Assembly: GCA_963969345.1 (NCBI GenBank)
Contig: OZ017766.1
Location: forward strand, 496,001 to 560,000
DNA from: Turbatrix aceti
Lineage: Eukaryota; Nematoda; Chromadorea; Rhabditida; Panagrolaimidae
Reading direction: 5' to 3'
DNA: 64,000 nt
Shown: piece by piece, positions 1 to 12,539 of the stretch
How positions within the stretch are numbered: the stretch's first letter is position 1
Layout of the letters: each line of letters opens with the position of its first letter
Made by a program: the position numbers and the translations under genes
Notes under the pieces: generated by a model
Seen by the model: only the letters and a program-made list of their open reading frames with translations
Databases searched by the model: none
Told to the model about the DNA's origin: nothing

Positions 1-144
1 AACCCGAAGGAGGCAGAAGCACTTCCTCGTCGTCGCACAGATTCATCTTGCGCTCAATCACTAGTGCTCTTATGAACTGACGACAAAATTACGGTGCCCG
101 CCATTTACCTTTTGCTTCCAGATTATCTCAAAATGCCAGGTCCG

Positions 145-305
145 CAGTCTGCGTGCATTTCTTTACATTCTTCGCGGTTTACTTTTTCATAAAATTTTTC
201 ACAAATTTTGCGTAAAATGCACAATGTTTTTTTTTTATTTTACGGCCCGTTTTGGCCCGGGTCGGCCCCCAAAATCAATCGGCCCGGCCCGGTGCGTTGA
301 GAACC
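145..305. repeat. Copy A of a GGCCC-word dispersed repeat
   Basis: A block reading GCGTGCATTT, TTGCGTAAAATG, then GGCCCG-type words, ending GCGTTGAGAACCTTG, is shared with 8090-8275. The right end read inward is CAAGGTTCTCAAC, similar to the hAT-like ends elsewhere in the window, but no matching left end or target duplication was found. Confidence 0.65.
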
Positions 306-317
306 TTGGCCACAAAC

Positions 318-1376
318 CTGCAAGAAAGATGACCGTGTGCAATTTCAAATAAATGCTGATCAGCAGCGCTGCTAAATGTCAGGTTGTAGAGATCACACTG
401 ATCCAGCGATGTATCCGGTGGTATCAGGGTTATGAGTTCCGGATGCTGACTTATTATTTCAGGGTGTATTGTATCGTTGAGCAATGATCCTGCAACAGTG
501 GCATCCATTATCTTAAGGCATAAAACGGGAGCGAAATACGGTAATAAGAGTACTGAAATAAAATAATATTTTTCTTAAAAAAATATACTTTTTTTTGCCT
601 GGTATCCTGAAACATTTATTTTATGTTGGAAAAGTGCATAGAAGCATAATATGTGTAAATATAATATCACAATCACACTGCTATATACATGCGATGTTCT
701 AAAAATATACTTCTCCTCGGCAAAGCATAAATATGACAAATAAGCGGCTTAAAATTCTTGACCACCACGCAAGCCCCGCGTTCATTTACATGGGACTGTT
801 CCATGCAATGATTAACTTACATACGTATGAAAGTTTCAAAACGTATTAAGCAACGTTATAAATAAGATACACTCTTTTGGTGCCCAATTTTTAAAACACG
901 ACCCATTTGCATGAAGTTCATAGAACTATTTATTTATATTTAACTCATGATGACTCGCTTTCAACTCCGTCCCGACCCCGTACGTGGGAAAATTCTTTGT
1001 CAGTCCCAAGATAAATATTTCTATTGCTTATATTTCGTTCCCTTTTCAAAAAAACAAGATTTACAGTGCGACTGTTCAAAAAATTGTACTTGCTTGCGCA
1101 TAACCTGTGGGGGAAGATTATGAGATGAATAACACAAAAATCTGCGGAAGAATCATCAGTAAAAATATAAATAAAAAATGTGAGTGGTATTGTAAAAAAT
1201 GCAAATATTATACATGTCGCTGTTTTGCAGATCATGTCAAAAATTGAAACCAAATAATTTTTTTCTTCGCGCATCACTTTTTTTAATTAAGTACTCACCT
1301 GATGAGTCGACAGCAATCCAATCGGTGGGATCAAGTGTCATCGTTGATTCGTGTCTGATGCTAGTATCATTGAGTG
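318..1376 (-). CDS. Possible two-exon fragment of a minus-strand gene running off the left edge
   Basis: Two exons with good splice signals lie in compatible phase. Exon 1376-1299 follows a TTATTCAG acceptor and ends at CATCAG|GTGAGT in phase 1. Exon 489-318 follows TGTTGCAG and ends at TTGCAG|GTTTGT in phase 2. Together they read through about 83 codons without a stop. The product contains the stretches LDPTDWIAVDSSG and QHPELITLIPPDTSLDQCDL, with several Asp/Ser/Thr residues and two cysteines. The pattern is loosely like an extracellular beta-sandwich (cadherin-type) repeat, but I do not recognise the family and would not assign a function. The next downstream exon was not found, because a GGCCC-rich repeat occupies 145-305. 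The gene could be wrong as a whole; the splice sites are the main support. Confidence 0.35.
509..1298. other. Presumed intron or intergenic DNA at the left edge
   Basis: AT-rich. If the two-exon model at 318-1376 is right, this includes its intron. A possible alternative acceptor (CCCCCACAG, minus strand, near 1110) leads to a stop after about ten codons. Nothing else is supported. Confidence 0.3.
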
Positions 1377-1767
1377 CTGAATAATCAATATACGGCACCC
1401 CTCCGTAGCAGCACAATATCAAGAGGTGTTGTAACAAATCTGCTTTCATGCCGACGATGGGAAATTATAAAAATACCGAAAACACCACCAGGAGAGAAAC
1501 AAGTCGTCTCGTGTTGGTTGTTTGGTAAACGGCGCAAAGACACAGCTTGTGAGAGCGACTGTCTGTCGTACTGCAAGCGTAGTAACCGGCGGCGGAGCAA
1601 GCGAAGGCTACTTTTGTGTGGTCGGCCTTTTTTACCTAAACAAAAAATTATAGATAGTAATGCTACATGTTGGATAAAAAGTGAGTGAGCGAGTGACATC
1701 TTTACGTAGGGATTCTCGTTTTACAACACATATTTTTTTTAACACGAGCACGAAAGGAATAATCTAA

Positions 1768-2381
1768 CAAGGAAAGTGTCAGGGTTCATTTTGGAATTTC
1801 TTCACGAAACTTTGCCAAAAGTTTGATTTTACTATGAAAAGTTTATACTGAAAAATTCAGTTGCACCGCTCATGATCTGATAGAGTTACGGTAGTCGAAA
1901 ATCACGTTTTTGCCATTTTTGACGATTTTTGGCACGTTCTAGCTAACGAACAACGTTATTTTCAAAATCAGGGTGTGCATCAATCGACGTAGTTTTGCAT
2001 GGAGAATCAGATAAAAATATAAAAATTTAGGTTTGCCACCTTAAAAAATGCCGAAATTTGCATTTGAAAAGAGGTCACAATGCCAACATTGGTTTCGGCA
2101 TTTTTCAAGGTCACAACCCTACGTTATTATATTTTTATCTGATTCTCCATAAAAAAATACGTCGACTGATACACCACTTGGTTCTGAAAATGCCGTAGTT
2201 TGTTAGCTAGAACGTGCCAAAAATCGTCAAAAATGGCAAAAACGTGATTTTCGACTACCGTAACTCTGTCAGATCATGAGCGGTGCAACTGAATTTTTCA
2301 GTATAAACTTCTCATAGTAAAATCAAACTTTTGGCAAAGTTTCGTGAAGAAATTCCAAAATGAACCCTGACACTTTCCTTG
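1768..2381. repeat. 614-bp foldback element (long inverted repeat)
   Basis: The left arm begins CAAGGAAAGTGTCAGGGTTC and the right arm ends with its exact reverse complement. The arms of roughly 250-290 bp match closely throughout, including words such as CGTGATTTTCGACTACCGTA. The loop near 2030-2130 has a second short inversion built on TTTGCCACCTT / AATGCCGAAA, a motif seen again at 51120. No ORF and no convincing target duplication. Confidence 0.85.
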
Positions 2382-2383
2382 TA

Positions 2384-3290
2384 AGTAACTTTTGACAAGA
2401 AAAATGGAATCACCAGAAAAAATGAAATGGCTCACGCAGATTTTATGCAAACAAATAAACAAGCAACTATTGAAGTTTCAGACGCACTTTGTTAGGTCAA
2501 CCGCAAGAACAAGAAATTTGGTTTTAAAAAATGTTGAAAAACGTTTTTTGTTAGGTGAAATCGATTTGTTTTAAATATGCCTTTAAGAAAAGTTTTTACA
2601 AACCTATTTATACAAATTCAATCATCATCTGTAATTTGTATGCACTATCGGTAACTTACGTATATGCATGTCGTATATACTTACAAGGGCTGACAAGGTG
2701 GTATATCATAAAGACGTATGTAAATGCAAGAGCGTATAAAATATTACATAAAAACATCTTTTGAAAGCAAAATATGTTTTCACATTAAATGGATTAATGG
2801 GTATAGGTTACGTGGGGCAGGTGATGCCTGCTAGCTAGCTTATGAATACAGCTTTTTGAACCTTTTATTTTTTTTCACCAAAAAAGTTACATTTTTTTAT
2901 TAAAATTCCCCCGATTTCAAATACATTTTTAAGATCAGCTTATACCAAAGACGATGCAGAAAAAAAGGACTGCAGGCCAGACGTCGTACACTGGCAGCCA
3001 CAAAGCAAGGGGGTGCACAATGAATAACTAACTAACAGGTTGTGCTTTCTTCACTGATAAAATATGCCAAGATTTTTTCATACATATTTGTCTTGACTGC
3101 CCCCGCCTACAAGGACTGTCAGCTGGTTTCTTTCAAATTAAAAGGTATCAAAAAATATAATCCTGTACACGATGATGATGATGTATGCCATCAAAGTGTA
3201 TGTGTTGCCGGAAATGTATACAAGATCCTGCCTTGAAGAATATTGAAAATTCATTTAATTTTTTGTTAATGGATAAAATTAAATTACGAT
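2384..3290. other. AT-rich intergenic DNA
   Basis: No ORF with coding character, RNA gene or recognisable repeat was seen. Confidence 0.4.
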
Positions 3291-3314
3291 TAAGCTGGTT
3301 ATGTTTTCGTCGGG

Positions 3315-3575
3315 GTTTTCTAATTTGTCTTTTTGTACCGCTCGCTCCGCTCCCGCTTTTTTATTTTTAAAATTTCCTCGCTCGCTCCGCTCCCGCTCTT
3401 TATATTTTTTCCTTTTCCACCGCTCGCTCCGCTCCCGCTCCTTCAATAAAAATTTTTTTTGCGCTTTCTCCGCTCCCGCTCTTTTACTTTTTAAATTTTC
3501 TCGCTCGCTCCGCTCCCGCTCAGGAGCGGAGCGGGAGCGGAGCGATTTCAGGAGCGGTCGAAAACCCCGGTTTTC
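3315..3575. repeat. GAGCGGGAGC-word repeat with inverted ends
   Basis: Five blocks of CTCGCTCCGCTCCCGCTC separated by short AT-rich spacers are followed by an inverted block AGGAGCGGAGCGGGAGCGG. The outer ends are GGGGTTTTC and its inverse GAAAACCCC. It fits the general design of the word-filled elements elsewhere in the window, but lacks a CAG-type end and a clear 8-bp duplication. Confidence 0.6.
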
Positions 3576-3799
3576 GTACAAAAATAAAACTGACAATGTA
3601 TAAACATGACGTAAGAAAACTTTTGAAATAAAACTTTTGAAAAAGCAATCAATATTAAAAGGTATCTAATTGCTTTCAAATTATGAGCATTTTTTACAAA
3701 TAAGTGAACATTTTGTTCGTTAATGCATTAACATCATTATACGCATATACATTAAAATATGAACCTTCACATGGTCAGGTATGTATACTTACACCACAC

Positions 3800-4138
3800 C
3801 AGGGTGGCGAAATCTCCCGGGAGATTGCATCCCGGGAGAAAATCTCCGGAGATTCTCCCGAAATCTCCCGGGAAACCCAGCTTGCCAAAAAACGTCCAAA
3901 AAATTAATTAACGACATAAAAATCAAAACGGACAGTTCTGTTCTGTTTCTGCACATTGCTAACGCATTTCTGTTTACAGCAATTTATAAAAACACCAATT
4001 TTTTCTTATTTGTTTCATTATGTATCGTATAAATCTGTAAATCTCCCGGAAGAATTTTTTCACCCGGGAGTACCTCCGGAGCTTCTACAGAAAAATTCTC
4101 CCGGGAGAATTGGGAGATTCTCCCGCTTCGCCACTCTG
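3800..4138. mobile_element. Non-autonomous hAT-like element, TCCCGGGAGA word family
   Basis: 339 bp. The left end is CAGGGTGGCGAAATCTCCC and the right end, read inward, is CAGAGTGGCGAAGCGGGAG. The flanks CACCACAC (3792-3799) and CGCCACAC (4139-4146) match at 7 of 8 positions, as a hAT target duplication should. The subterminal regions are packed with CTCCCGGGAG palindromes; the centre is AT-rich filler without an ORF. Confidence 0.8.
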
Positions 4139-4146
4139 CGCCACAC

Positions 4147-7100
4147 ATAATTTTTGGTATGCATCACGGATTATCTGATTATATCTGAACAGATACAGCA
4201 AAAGCCAAAAGCTAATTGCCGAATTAATAAAATAGGAATAGCGAACAACACACACACTCTTGTTACCCTCTTTTACCTCCCCCAAGTACAATAATCTTTT
4301 AAATAAAAATAATTTTTCAGATTATCCATAAACTTATTTAATTTAAAAAAATCGCCGGACAACAAAGAGTACAGTTACGAGCCTGAAAAGACATAGACAA
4401 AACTAAAAAAGTTGAACAAACCATTTGAGCCGTAAAAAATAATTTTTGCCTTCAATAAACACGCAGTCGACAGACATACACAGTTTATAATAAACACAAT
4501 GTACGAAATACGGCAACAAAAATCCGGTGGAGTCAAAAAGGCGTAGAAGAGATTGATGAGTTATCATTCGGGGAGAAAACGAAAATTAAATTTTTTTAGA
4601 TAAAAAGTTTACATGCAAAAAATTAGTTGTAATATAGATGCTTGATCAAGCATAAAAAATGGCATTGGCAAGCATGCGGGGAAATAAACATAAGAAAATT
4701 CATGTTTGGGTTTGCCGCGGTATTTGAAATGCCGTAGCAATATGCACATGCGACACTAACTGAATCAAAAGTCAGTCATTTGGATAATCAGTCATTCATG
4801 ATAACCACGACATCTACCGACTCAGGTTACGCTACGGCATCGTATGATTTTCGTATGATTGTCAAATCATCTGTGCGAGGACAGTGATTGACTTCTCGTC
4901 GTCAAAACAAGCGTCTAACGCGCTGTGTATCGACTGAAGCAGAAGTGCAGAGAGGGTATCTATAGTAGAATACACCAGGCGGGAGCTGGCTGTCAAGCTA
5001 TGATTTTTAACTCGGGAGGCCACGGGGGCACATGCCAAAATTTTCGGCCCTTGACATGCCTGCTCGCTATACAAAACGGACAAAATAATGCGCCATAGAT
5101 AATAACGTGGTTATTTGACAGTAAATTATCACCTTCCCTTCGCTTCCTTCTGGATGCCAACAAATGCTTACGCGTGCGTGCGTAAATACAAAAACATACA
5201 GACAATCGGTATTGGTTCTTACAGGTTCGGTCACCGGAGCACGTTACGTGCACGTATTGCAAAAACAACAAAGACTAGGAATAGGAATAAAAAATAAAGC
5301 ATACAGATAAAAAATATCCCAAAATAGCGGACGTTTTTGTGTTCTGGTTGTTTCAAAATTGGGATTTGAAATATTTGAGCAAAAACATGAAAAACTGTTC
5401 CTGGAAATGGAAAGAAAACACAAACAATGAATGGTGCAAATTGAAAACCGAAGAAAAAAGTAAGCAAAAAAAACTATAAGAAGAAATAAACCAAAAAAAT
5501 ATTGTGAACACTAAAAAAAAGATTGTAGCAGGCAATATAATTTTTTATACGCACGGAACAAAAAAATATGGAATTTATATGAATTTGAAACAAAGAAAAC
5601 ATGAAGCAAAAATGATTTTTAGTTACCCTTGTAATAAAAATTTTGTATTGAAAAAGTAAAAAAAACGTGAAAAAATTAAAATCCTATTTTTTTAGGCTAG
5701 TGCAACAAAATCCGCATGTTGAGCAACTACCTCAAAATATGACCAAAAAAGTCATTGTAAATCATATAAGTCAGTTTGGGTACAACTTCATTCCTAAATA
5801 AATTGATAGAAAAAAGCGACGAAGAATAAAACGAAATAGATAAAAAGCATAATACGGGTAAAGAAAAAAACTGGATGCCAGTTCAGTTCCCATCGGGAAC
5901 ATGACAGCGTTATGGTCATCATGATACCATTATGTAAGTTGTCCTCTTCGTTGTACATATTTATCGTCCCCCTAATTGCTAAAAAAAGAGAGCAGACATA
6001 AGAAAAAAAGTTGTTACGTTAGAAGAAAAGACGGGGGGGGGGGGGGGGTAAATAGCCCCGTATGAGAAATACAATGCTCTGCTCTGCCCGGGTTATGAGC
6101 CAGGCCCGTAGAAGCTCTTCGTTGCCTTGGAATGCGCCTGGTTACATGGCAACAATAAAGGCGCCAGCCCAGGCAGAAGAAGAGAGAACGAAGAATGTGC
6201 CAAGAGGGAAATCGTCATTGCTTTAGAAAAAAACAGGAAAGCTATATATTTTATTATATTTTTTATACTCAACAAACTAAGTCATAAATAACTAGTGTAT
6301 ATGTCGTTTTTTTACGTTCGGAACACGCATAAATGGTAATGACGCACTTTTGTAAATATTTATTTGCATATTTTTATAACCTGTAAGAACAAAAGTCGGT
6401 TTTAGGTGCAAAAAAACCCGTTTAATGTAACGAATCAAAATGTATATTTTTTTAATCCGTTTGTAATTGTATTTTTGAACGTACAAATAATTATGCCCGC
6501 TATTAATTATGGAAATTTGATAACAGGCTTGTCAAAAAGATCAAATTATGGCTCTCGTCGGCCTTTGATTTTCTGCCCAAGCCCTACCGGTTGCCCGCCA
6601 TTACGGACTTTAAGGAAAGCCTGCCGGAAAGGATGGGGCCAGAAAAGTAAGTAGGCCATAAAATCAGATTTTTATGAACATCACACAAAACACAAAAAGA
6701 TACTAAAATGTGCAAACAGTACGCAACAGGAATAAAGTTTATTCAATGATGGCATGACACATCCTTTCACGCACTGCCTGACGGAAGCTTTTAAAAGAAG
6801 GAAATACGAAGAACTGCGTGAAAGTTGTATATCTACGTGAGCTAATGACTGTACAAATGAATGGCACGTTGATTGCCTGACACGGTAGGGAGTGCATGTT
6901 TGCTGGATTAATTCAAGGACATTACGTAAAGAAATCGGATAAGACGACTCCCGTCGACTTCCGACTCCCATATAATTAGCATAGTTGTTTTGTGTATATA
7001 AGCAAGTGCCTAAACCCAATAAACTGCCAGTCTTTCTCTCGAGAGATTTATAAATATTAAGAATATTTGGGTATACAACAATGAACTTGTTCGGTATTAA

Positions 7101-8089
7101 GCCAAAAAAATCGTAAAAAAGTTTCATCGTAAAAAATATATTGAAATAATTTATTTAACAAAAAATACAAACATTGTCAGTAATAACGCGACCGACGAAT
7201 TGTTTTTTATACATATATCCAGTATCTCCAATATCTCGAATTCTACTTGAAGCTAAAATGTTATGCTAAGCGCCCTTTAAAAAGTAAAAAGAAGGGGGTG
7301 AGGAATGACAAGAAACTGCTATACCAAGAAAGTAATGATCCTTGACTGATGTGAGTGAATGAGTGCATGCCAAAGGATATTGTTTTTCGTTTTCGAAAAA
7401 AAACTAAATGAAAGCATTTTAAGCTTCAAAAAAAATTCCGATCTTTTAACTGTTGTAAAATACAATAAAATAAAAAAAGGAAAATATTCACGCCAACAGA
7501 ACATTTTGCATCGGTTATACAAAATGTTTGCTTCATATGTTAATTTCAATCCTACTAAAAATCTTTTGACACGCAACGTTGACTTTATGAACGCAAGGCA
7601 AGCAACGTATGCTTCTTCCGTTATGATGGCCTTTTTACCAGAAGCAACAAGCAGTCAAATTATTTACAAAATTGAAATATGAAATGGGAGAAGAATCGAA
7701 AAAGAAGGTCATCGAGATACATAGGTGGTCACTTCGGGTCAAAAATTTGCAGAGCCAAAAAATAAACAAAAAAACAATAAAAGATAAACATGGTATAATG
7801 TTAGTTTTTTAACAAATAAAAATTTTTTTTTCATATTCAAAAGCATATAAAAATGTCAAATGGAGTATTCTTTTTCATTTTTTCATTTATCAACCGCCTC
7901 TGAATGTATAAATTTAACCGCCTGGGAAACATGCCTCATGTAATGTTGTGCTAACCATTGATTCTACAAACTTGACGTAGCTTCCAAAAAATTATGTCAC
8001 GTCATGTTTTACGTATTTATCGGAAACAAAACCTGTGAGGTGAACAAAATAATTGAAAAGGGGATTTTATTTTTACAATTAAAATTGTA
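4147..8089. other. Gene-poor AT-rich stretch
   Basis: No gene is supported. It contains a G-run near 6030-6048 and a short GC-richer patch at 4862-5000. That patch has a plausible minus-strand acceptor (GCTTGACAG) and an open frame of about 43 codons, which I could not connect to anything. Confidence 0.35.
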
Positions 8090-8275
8090 GCCTGCGTGCA
8101 TTTATTTGTGTTTTTCTCGGTTTTCATTTTTCCATAAAATGTTTCATAAATTTTGCGTAAAATGTACAATTTTTTTTTATTTTAAGGCCCGCTTTGGTCC
8201 GGGCCGGCTCACAAAACCAATCGGCCCTATCCGGGCCGTGGAAAACACTGGCCCGGTCTGTTGAGAACGCTGCTC
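8090..8275. repeat. Copy B of the GGCCC-word dispersed repeat
   Basis: Collinear with 145-305: GCGTGCATTT, CATAAAATGTTTCATAAATTTTGCG, TTTTAAGGCCCG, then CGGTCTGTTGAGAACGCTG. The right end read inward is CAGCGTTCTCAAC, a hAT-like terminus. The left terminus was not located. Confidence 0.6.
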
Positions 8276-11200
8276 TCAAACAAAAAATATACATTTGAAC
8301 ATTTATGACTCATTCAACAAAAGTTTTTGTATAATTTGAATATTCGATCGAGCTTGAATGTAATAAAATTTTTAGACGAGTAATTTTTTTTTATTTTTTA
8401 GGCAAAGAATTGAAAAATTTTTTTTAGGCGAGTAAATAAAAAAATGTTTTCAAACAATAAAAGCTGCCTATAAATTTACATAATGCTCCTGCCAAGTTAC
8501 ATAATACTTGCCAGTGGCGGAAGGTAGCTACGATTGACGGCGCCCTCTTCGTGTGATCCTGATACTCTTCACTGTCTCTCTAATTTTTGTGATGAGTAAT
8601 TAAGCACGAGTAATAGTAATTAATTGAATAAATAAGCTAAACATTGAGAAGGACAGTAAATAAATAAAAAAATAAAAAAATATTTAATAATGTGCTAGTA
8701 CAAAGAAGAGTAAATGATTGATTGATTGATGGATTAATTGAAGAGCAATAAATGTAAATGTAAAACAAAGAAGAAATTAGTTTTTTTTCAAATCGAAGCC
8801 CAAATAAAAAGTAGAAATTGCAAGGTTTTTTGTTTTTGGCAATTGATGCACGAAGAAGTGGAACTCACTGGCCAATGGAATGCTTCACTAGGGTAGGGTA
8901 AGAATGAAAAGAAATAAGCAAGCACTGCCAACAAAGTCTTTTAGAGGTTTTATGAGTGTCCTTGTTTTTGTTATCAAGTAGCTATCTTTTTGTTGTAGTT
9001 CGTTCTTAAAAAGTTAATAAAAAAACGTTTTTATGTAAAATAATGTCCTTAGAATTTTACAAGCAAGAAATTATTAAAAAACCCAACAACAAATGAATGA
9101 ATCCATCGACAGAGGTAGACGTCCCATGTATTCACATTATGATATTGTATGCAATTTGATGGTAACCATTGAGAAGGACAGTAAATATATAAATAAATAA
9201 ATGAATGAACTTGAGATAAAAATTAAGACACTAAAAAAACTAAAAAAAAGTGTGTACCCAACCGGCGACAGCGCGGCGGATACATCTGGTTGTTGTAGGC
9301 CAACTGCATAAGGAGGGGGTTCCCTGGTCATCCCAACAGTTTAACTCCCTTGTGAATCGCACGAACAGGAGACGAAGAAAAATGCAATGATTCGACGTGT
9401 CGTCGTCGTTGTCCTAAAGCCATGTGGCTAGGGTCGCGTTTTTCAGTCCCGTCTCAGAAGAAAAGCAGCCCCTTTGCGGCATTTTTTGTACAATGGCATA
9501 GGAAAAACAAAAACCCCACAACTCGTGGCACAAGGATGTGTCATGATCGTAAGAGATATCACAGTCAAAATAAATTGCTTGTGGCTTTTTTCGTAGATTT
9601 TGAAAAAAGTAAAATGAATTTTTTGGCCGAAAGAAGTGATATAGTGATTTGTGCTCTTAAAAAAAAATAAAGTCTTCTGAACGTTTAAACTGCAAAAAAG
9701 TTTTTTGAAAGGGAAAAAATAATTCTTTCGCTGTCAAAAAAAGGAAATGTAATAAAAAAAACAAATCATTTTTCAAAAACTCGTCAATTTTTGAAAGAAC
9801 GATAGTTATTACAGTACAGCTTGGTATGCTAAGTTATACTTATAAATAGTGAAAACACGCTCGGCATTCAAAAAATGACAAGACAAGCGGGCAAAAAAGG
9901 AACAGTTGAAGGGGGCATGTTTTCATCTGTCTCTCATTCATAATTCTTTTATTTCGAAAAAAGTCACAATTCAATGGCCATGATAAATAGTTCAAAAAAA
10001 AAGAATCTTTTTTGAATGTAACATTGGAAAACAGGACTGACTGGTTTCGTGCCGGGATTGACAGCTTTGAAAAAATATAGAAAAGCACACTGGGCGCATT
10101 ATCGATGACCATTGACCAAAAGTGATAAACGGGGGGGGGGGGTAAGAATCCAATTTATGATAGATTTTACCTCACATTTTTTTCGGGGACAGATATTTTA
10201 AATAATGGCGGTGAAACCATCCATTTTCATATGAAATGGTTTTGGAGCTAAAATGCCCAAAAAACGAGATCAAGTCACTTTGGGACCAATATTTTTTTCT
10301 TTAGCGTTCACATAGTACTTTTTGAATGTCATTGTCTTTCTTGCAGGCATGCAACTTGAAACACTAACTGACGATTCAACCTAATTTTACTCGAATTCAC
10401 TCTGCTTTCAAAGTGTCAAAGATGTCTTTGATTCCTGTTCTCACTTTCACGGAATGGTAGAACCTGTTTTTCTCATTTGTGCACTGGCTGAATGAGGAAA
10501 GAGAAGAAAGGCCCGTGGCGTTATGAGGCATCATTGTTGTACTCTATCTTTACATTTGAGGAGTTTGGAGGTGGGTTGTTCATTCTTGTCTTATTTAATT
10601 TTGAATTACATATTTTATATGAAAAAACGCTTCATTTGACTTTTCAAGTTAAAACTAGGCCTTTTTTGACGTAATCATAATTTTTCTCTCATTGTTAAAC
10701 GAAACAAAATTGTTTAACAACGCGAGTTAAAAAAAATTGTTTCTTTGTTTTTTAAATTTCAGTTAAAAAACAGAAGGAGACAACATTTTTTTGGTTCAAA
10801 AACAATTGCAAATCAACAAATAATAACTTTAAAAAAACTATTATTTTTGATTTTTACTTATTCCAATAAATTGAAGCAAAACTCGAATTATCGTGTTTAT
10901 CAAACTATTTTTTTGAACCTAAAAAAAGATACATCCGCATCATAAAGTGTGCTGCACTAAATTAGGGGCCAATGGAACCCTATTGTTTCAATGTTTGCAC
11001 TTCTTTCGCATACTCATCTCAAAACGTGTAACTCCTTATTGCTGCATTCATTATACACTGTCATCTTCATTTTTGTAAAATTGCAAAAAAAACCGTGGTC
11101 TATTGTTGAAGGCTCTATGACACGCATTTCATCGTTTTGATAGAGGGTTTAGTTTTTTTCGGGGTCGCAACAGACCAACAATTTTGTCTTTCATCAGTTG

Positions 11201-12168
11201 GGGAGGGCGGTTGTCTGCGAGGAACTTCGGGAAGGTTTGTAGTAATTATAAAATATCATATTATTATTTTTTTCATCCTTTAGCTGCCATTATTCAACAG
11301 GTCATCATAGTTGTAATGTTTTTTTAGTAGAATGGGTTTGAAACAAAAGAGGGAATTCTGCCTCAAGTTTTTGTGTCAAAAATGAATTCCCCTGTTTTTT
11401 AAGAAATAAGTTTTTTTATCGTAACATTTTCCTTGTCAAGGAATAAGATAGGGCTCATTAGAGTGTTGTAACAATTGTTTTCTTTGCGTCTAAAAACAAT
11501 TATTGTGTTACATAGCCTTGAAGTGTTCCGTTTTTATGTACACAAAACAAAAATTATAGTTCAGATAGTAAAATGAGATCAGACAACGTTATTAAAAGTT
11601 TCGGGGAGTATTCGATGCTCTTGTAGGTACTTGGATAGACGGACTTTTGTTTTGTATAAATTCGACGCTATTGACGGATTTCAAAAAAAACTTCCTAACT
11701 GTTTTTCAGGACGTTGAACTGTTTTATCTACCGTTTTAATGAACAAAGAAACCTTGTCTTTGCTTCTTTGTTCATGTATGCGCGTCGTAGTACTGACTCA
11801 TGTCAGTACACGGGGCTTCAGTTGCACCCTCCCAAGCAGAAACCTGAAATTTCATATCCTAAAAAAGCTCTTCTGCAACATTTTTTCATCTTTTTGAGCA
11901 TTTTTTAATTGAAAATTTTCAACAGCCTAAGATCCGAAATGCTGCATCTTGATCTGAAATGTTGAAAAACGTGATTAGAAACAAGTCCGGTTGACTTAGT
12001 TAAATATAATGGAAACTGAAAACTTTCTGTTTTCTAATTTTTGTTTGTTGCAACAGCATTGATTTAATTTTTTATTAAATATGTATAAATCCATGTTTTT
12101 AAAATTATCTAACAAAACTTTGCAAATCGGTAAATCTGGCGCGATAAACCTTTTCTTGGCTTTTATGT
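8276..12168. other. Gene-poor AT-rich stretch with short retroelement-like tails
   Basis: No gene is supported. Two places (about 8645 and 9178) read CATTGAGAAGGACAGTAAAT followed by AAAT-type repeats, in the manner of non-LTR retroelement 3' tails. The neighbouring GC-richer patch at 9250-9345 may belong to the second one. Confidence 0.35.
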
Positions 12169-12176
12169 GTGCGGCT

Positions 12177-12501
12177 CAAGGGTGTCAACGGGCCGAATTT
12201 TTGTCGGCCCGGCCCGGCCCGGCCCGCTCGAGGTAAGGCCCGCCTTTTTACCAAAGCGTAAAATTGAAGCAAAATTTACTAAAATTTTTTCAATTTGTTG
12301 AAAAATATGAGTTGAAAAGGTAAAAATACACGTTGTTATTCATAATGGGGGAGGATTACTCAAAATGAGCAAGTTTTTGGTTCATTTTTGACAGTTTTGA
12401 ATAAATTTTGTTCTAAAATTTTCTTTTTTTTAAAACCGGGCCGCCGGGCCGGGCCGACTCACCATCAGGCCCGGCCCGGCCCGGCCCGATTGACACCCTT
12501 G
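12177..12501. mobile_element. Non-autonomous hAT-like element, GGCCC word family
   Basis: 325 bp. It begins CAAGGGTGTCAACGGGCC and ends with the near-inverse CGATTGACACCCTTG. It is flanked by the exact 8-bp duplication GTGCGGCT (12169-12176 and 12502-12509). Each end carries runs of GGCCCGGCCC; the middle is AT-rich and non-coding. Confidence 0.88.
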
Positions 12502-12539
12502 GTGCGGCTACGATGTTTCTTCTTGCAACAAGTTTCTTT

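Noticed and set aside
4862..5083. Minus-strand open frame after a GCTTGACAG acceptor, coding-like composition
   Set aside because: I could not connect it to any other exon or family; one short frame with an acceptor is too little.
5281..5880. Purine-rich AT stretch with many AAAA runs
   Set aside because: Not a CRISPR array or tandem repeat; no repeated unit, consistent with ordinary AT-rich intergenic DNA.
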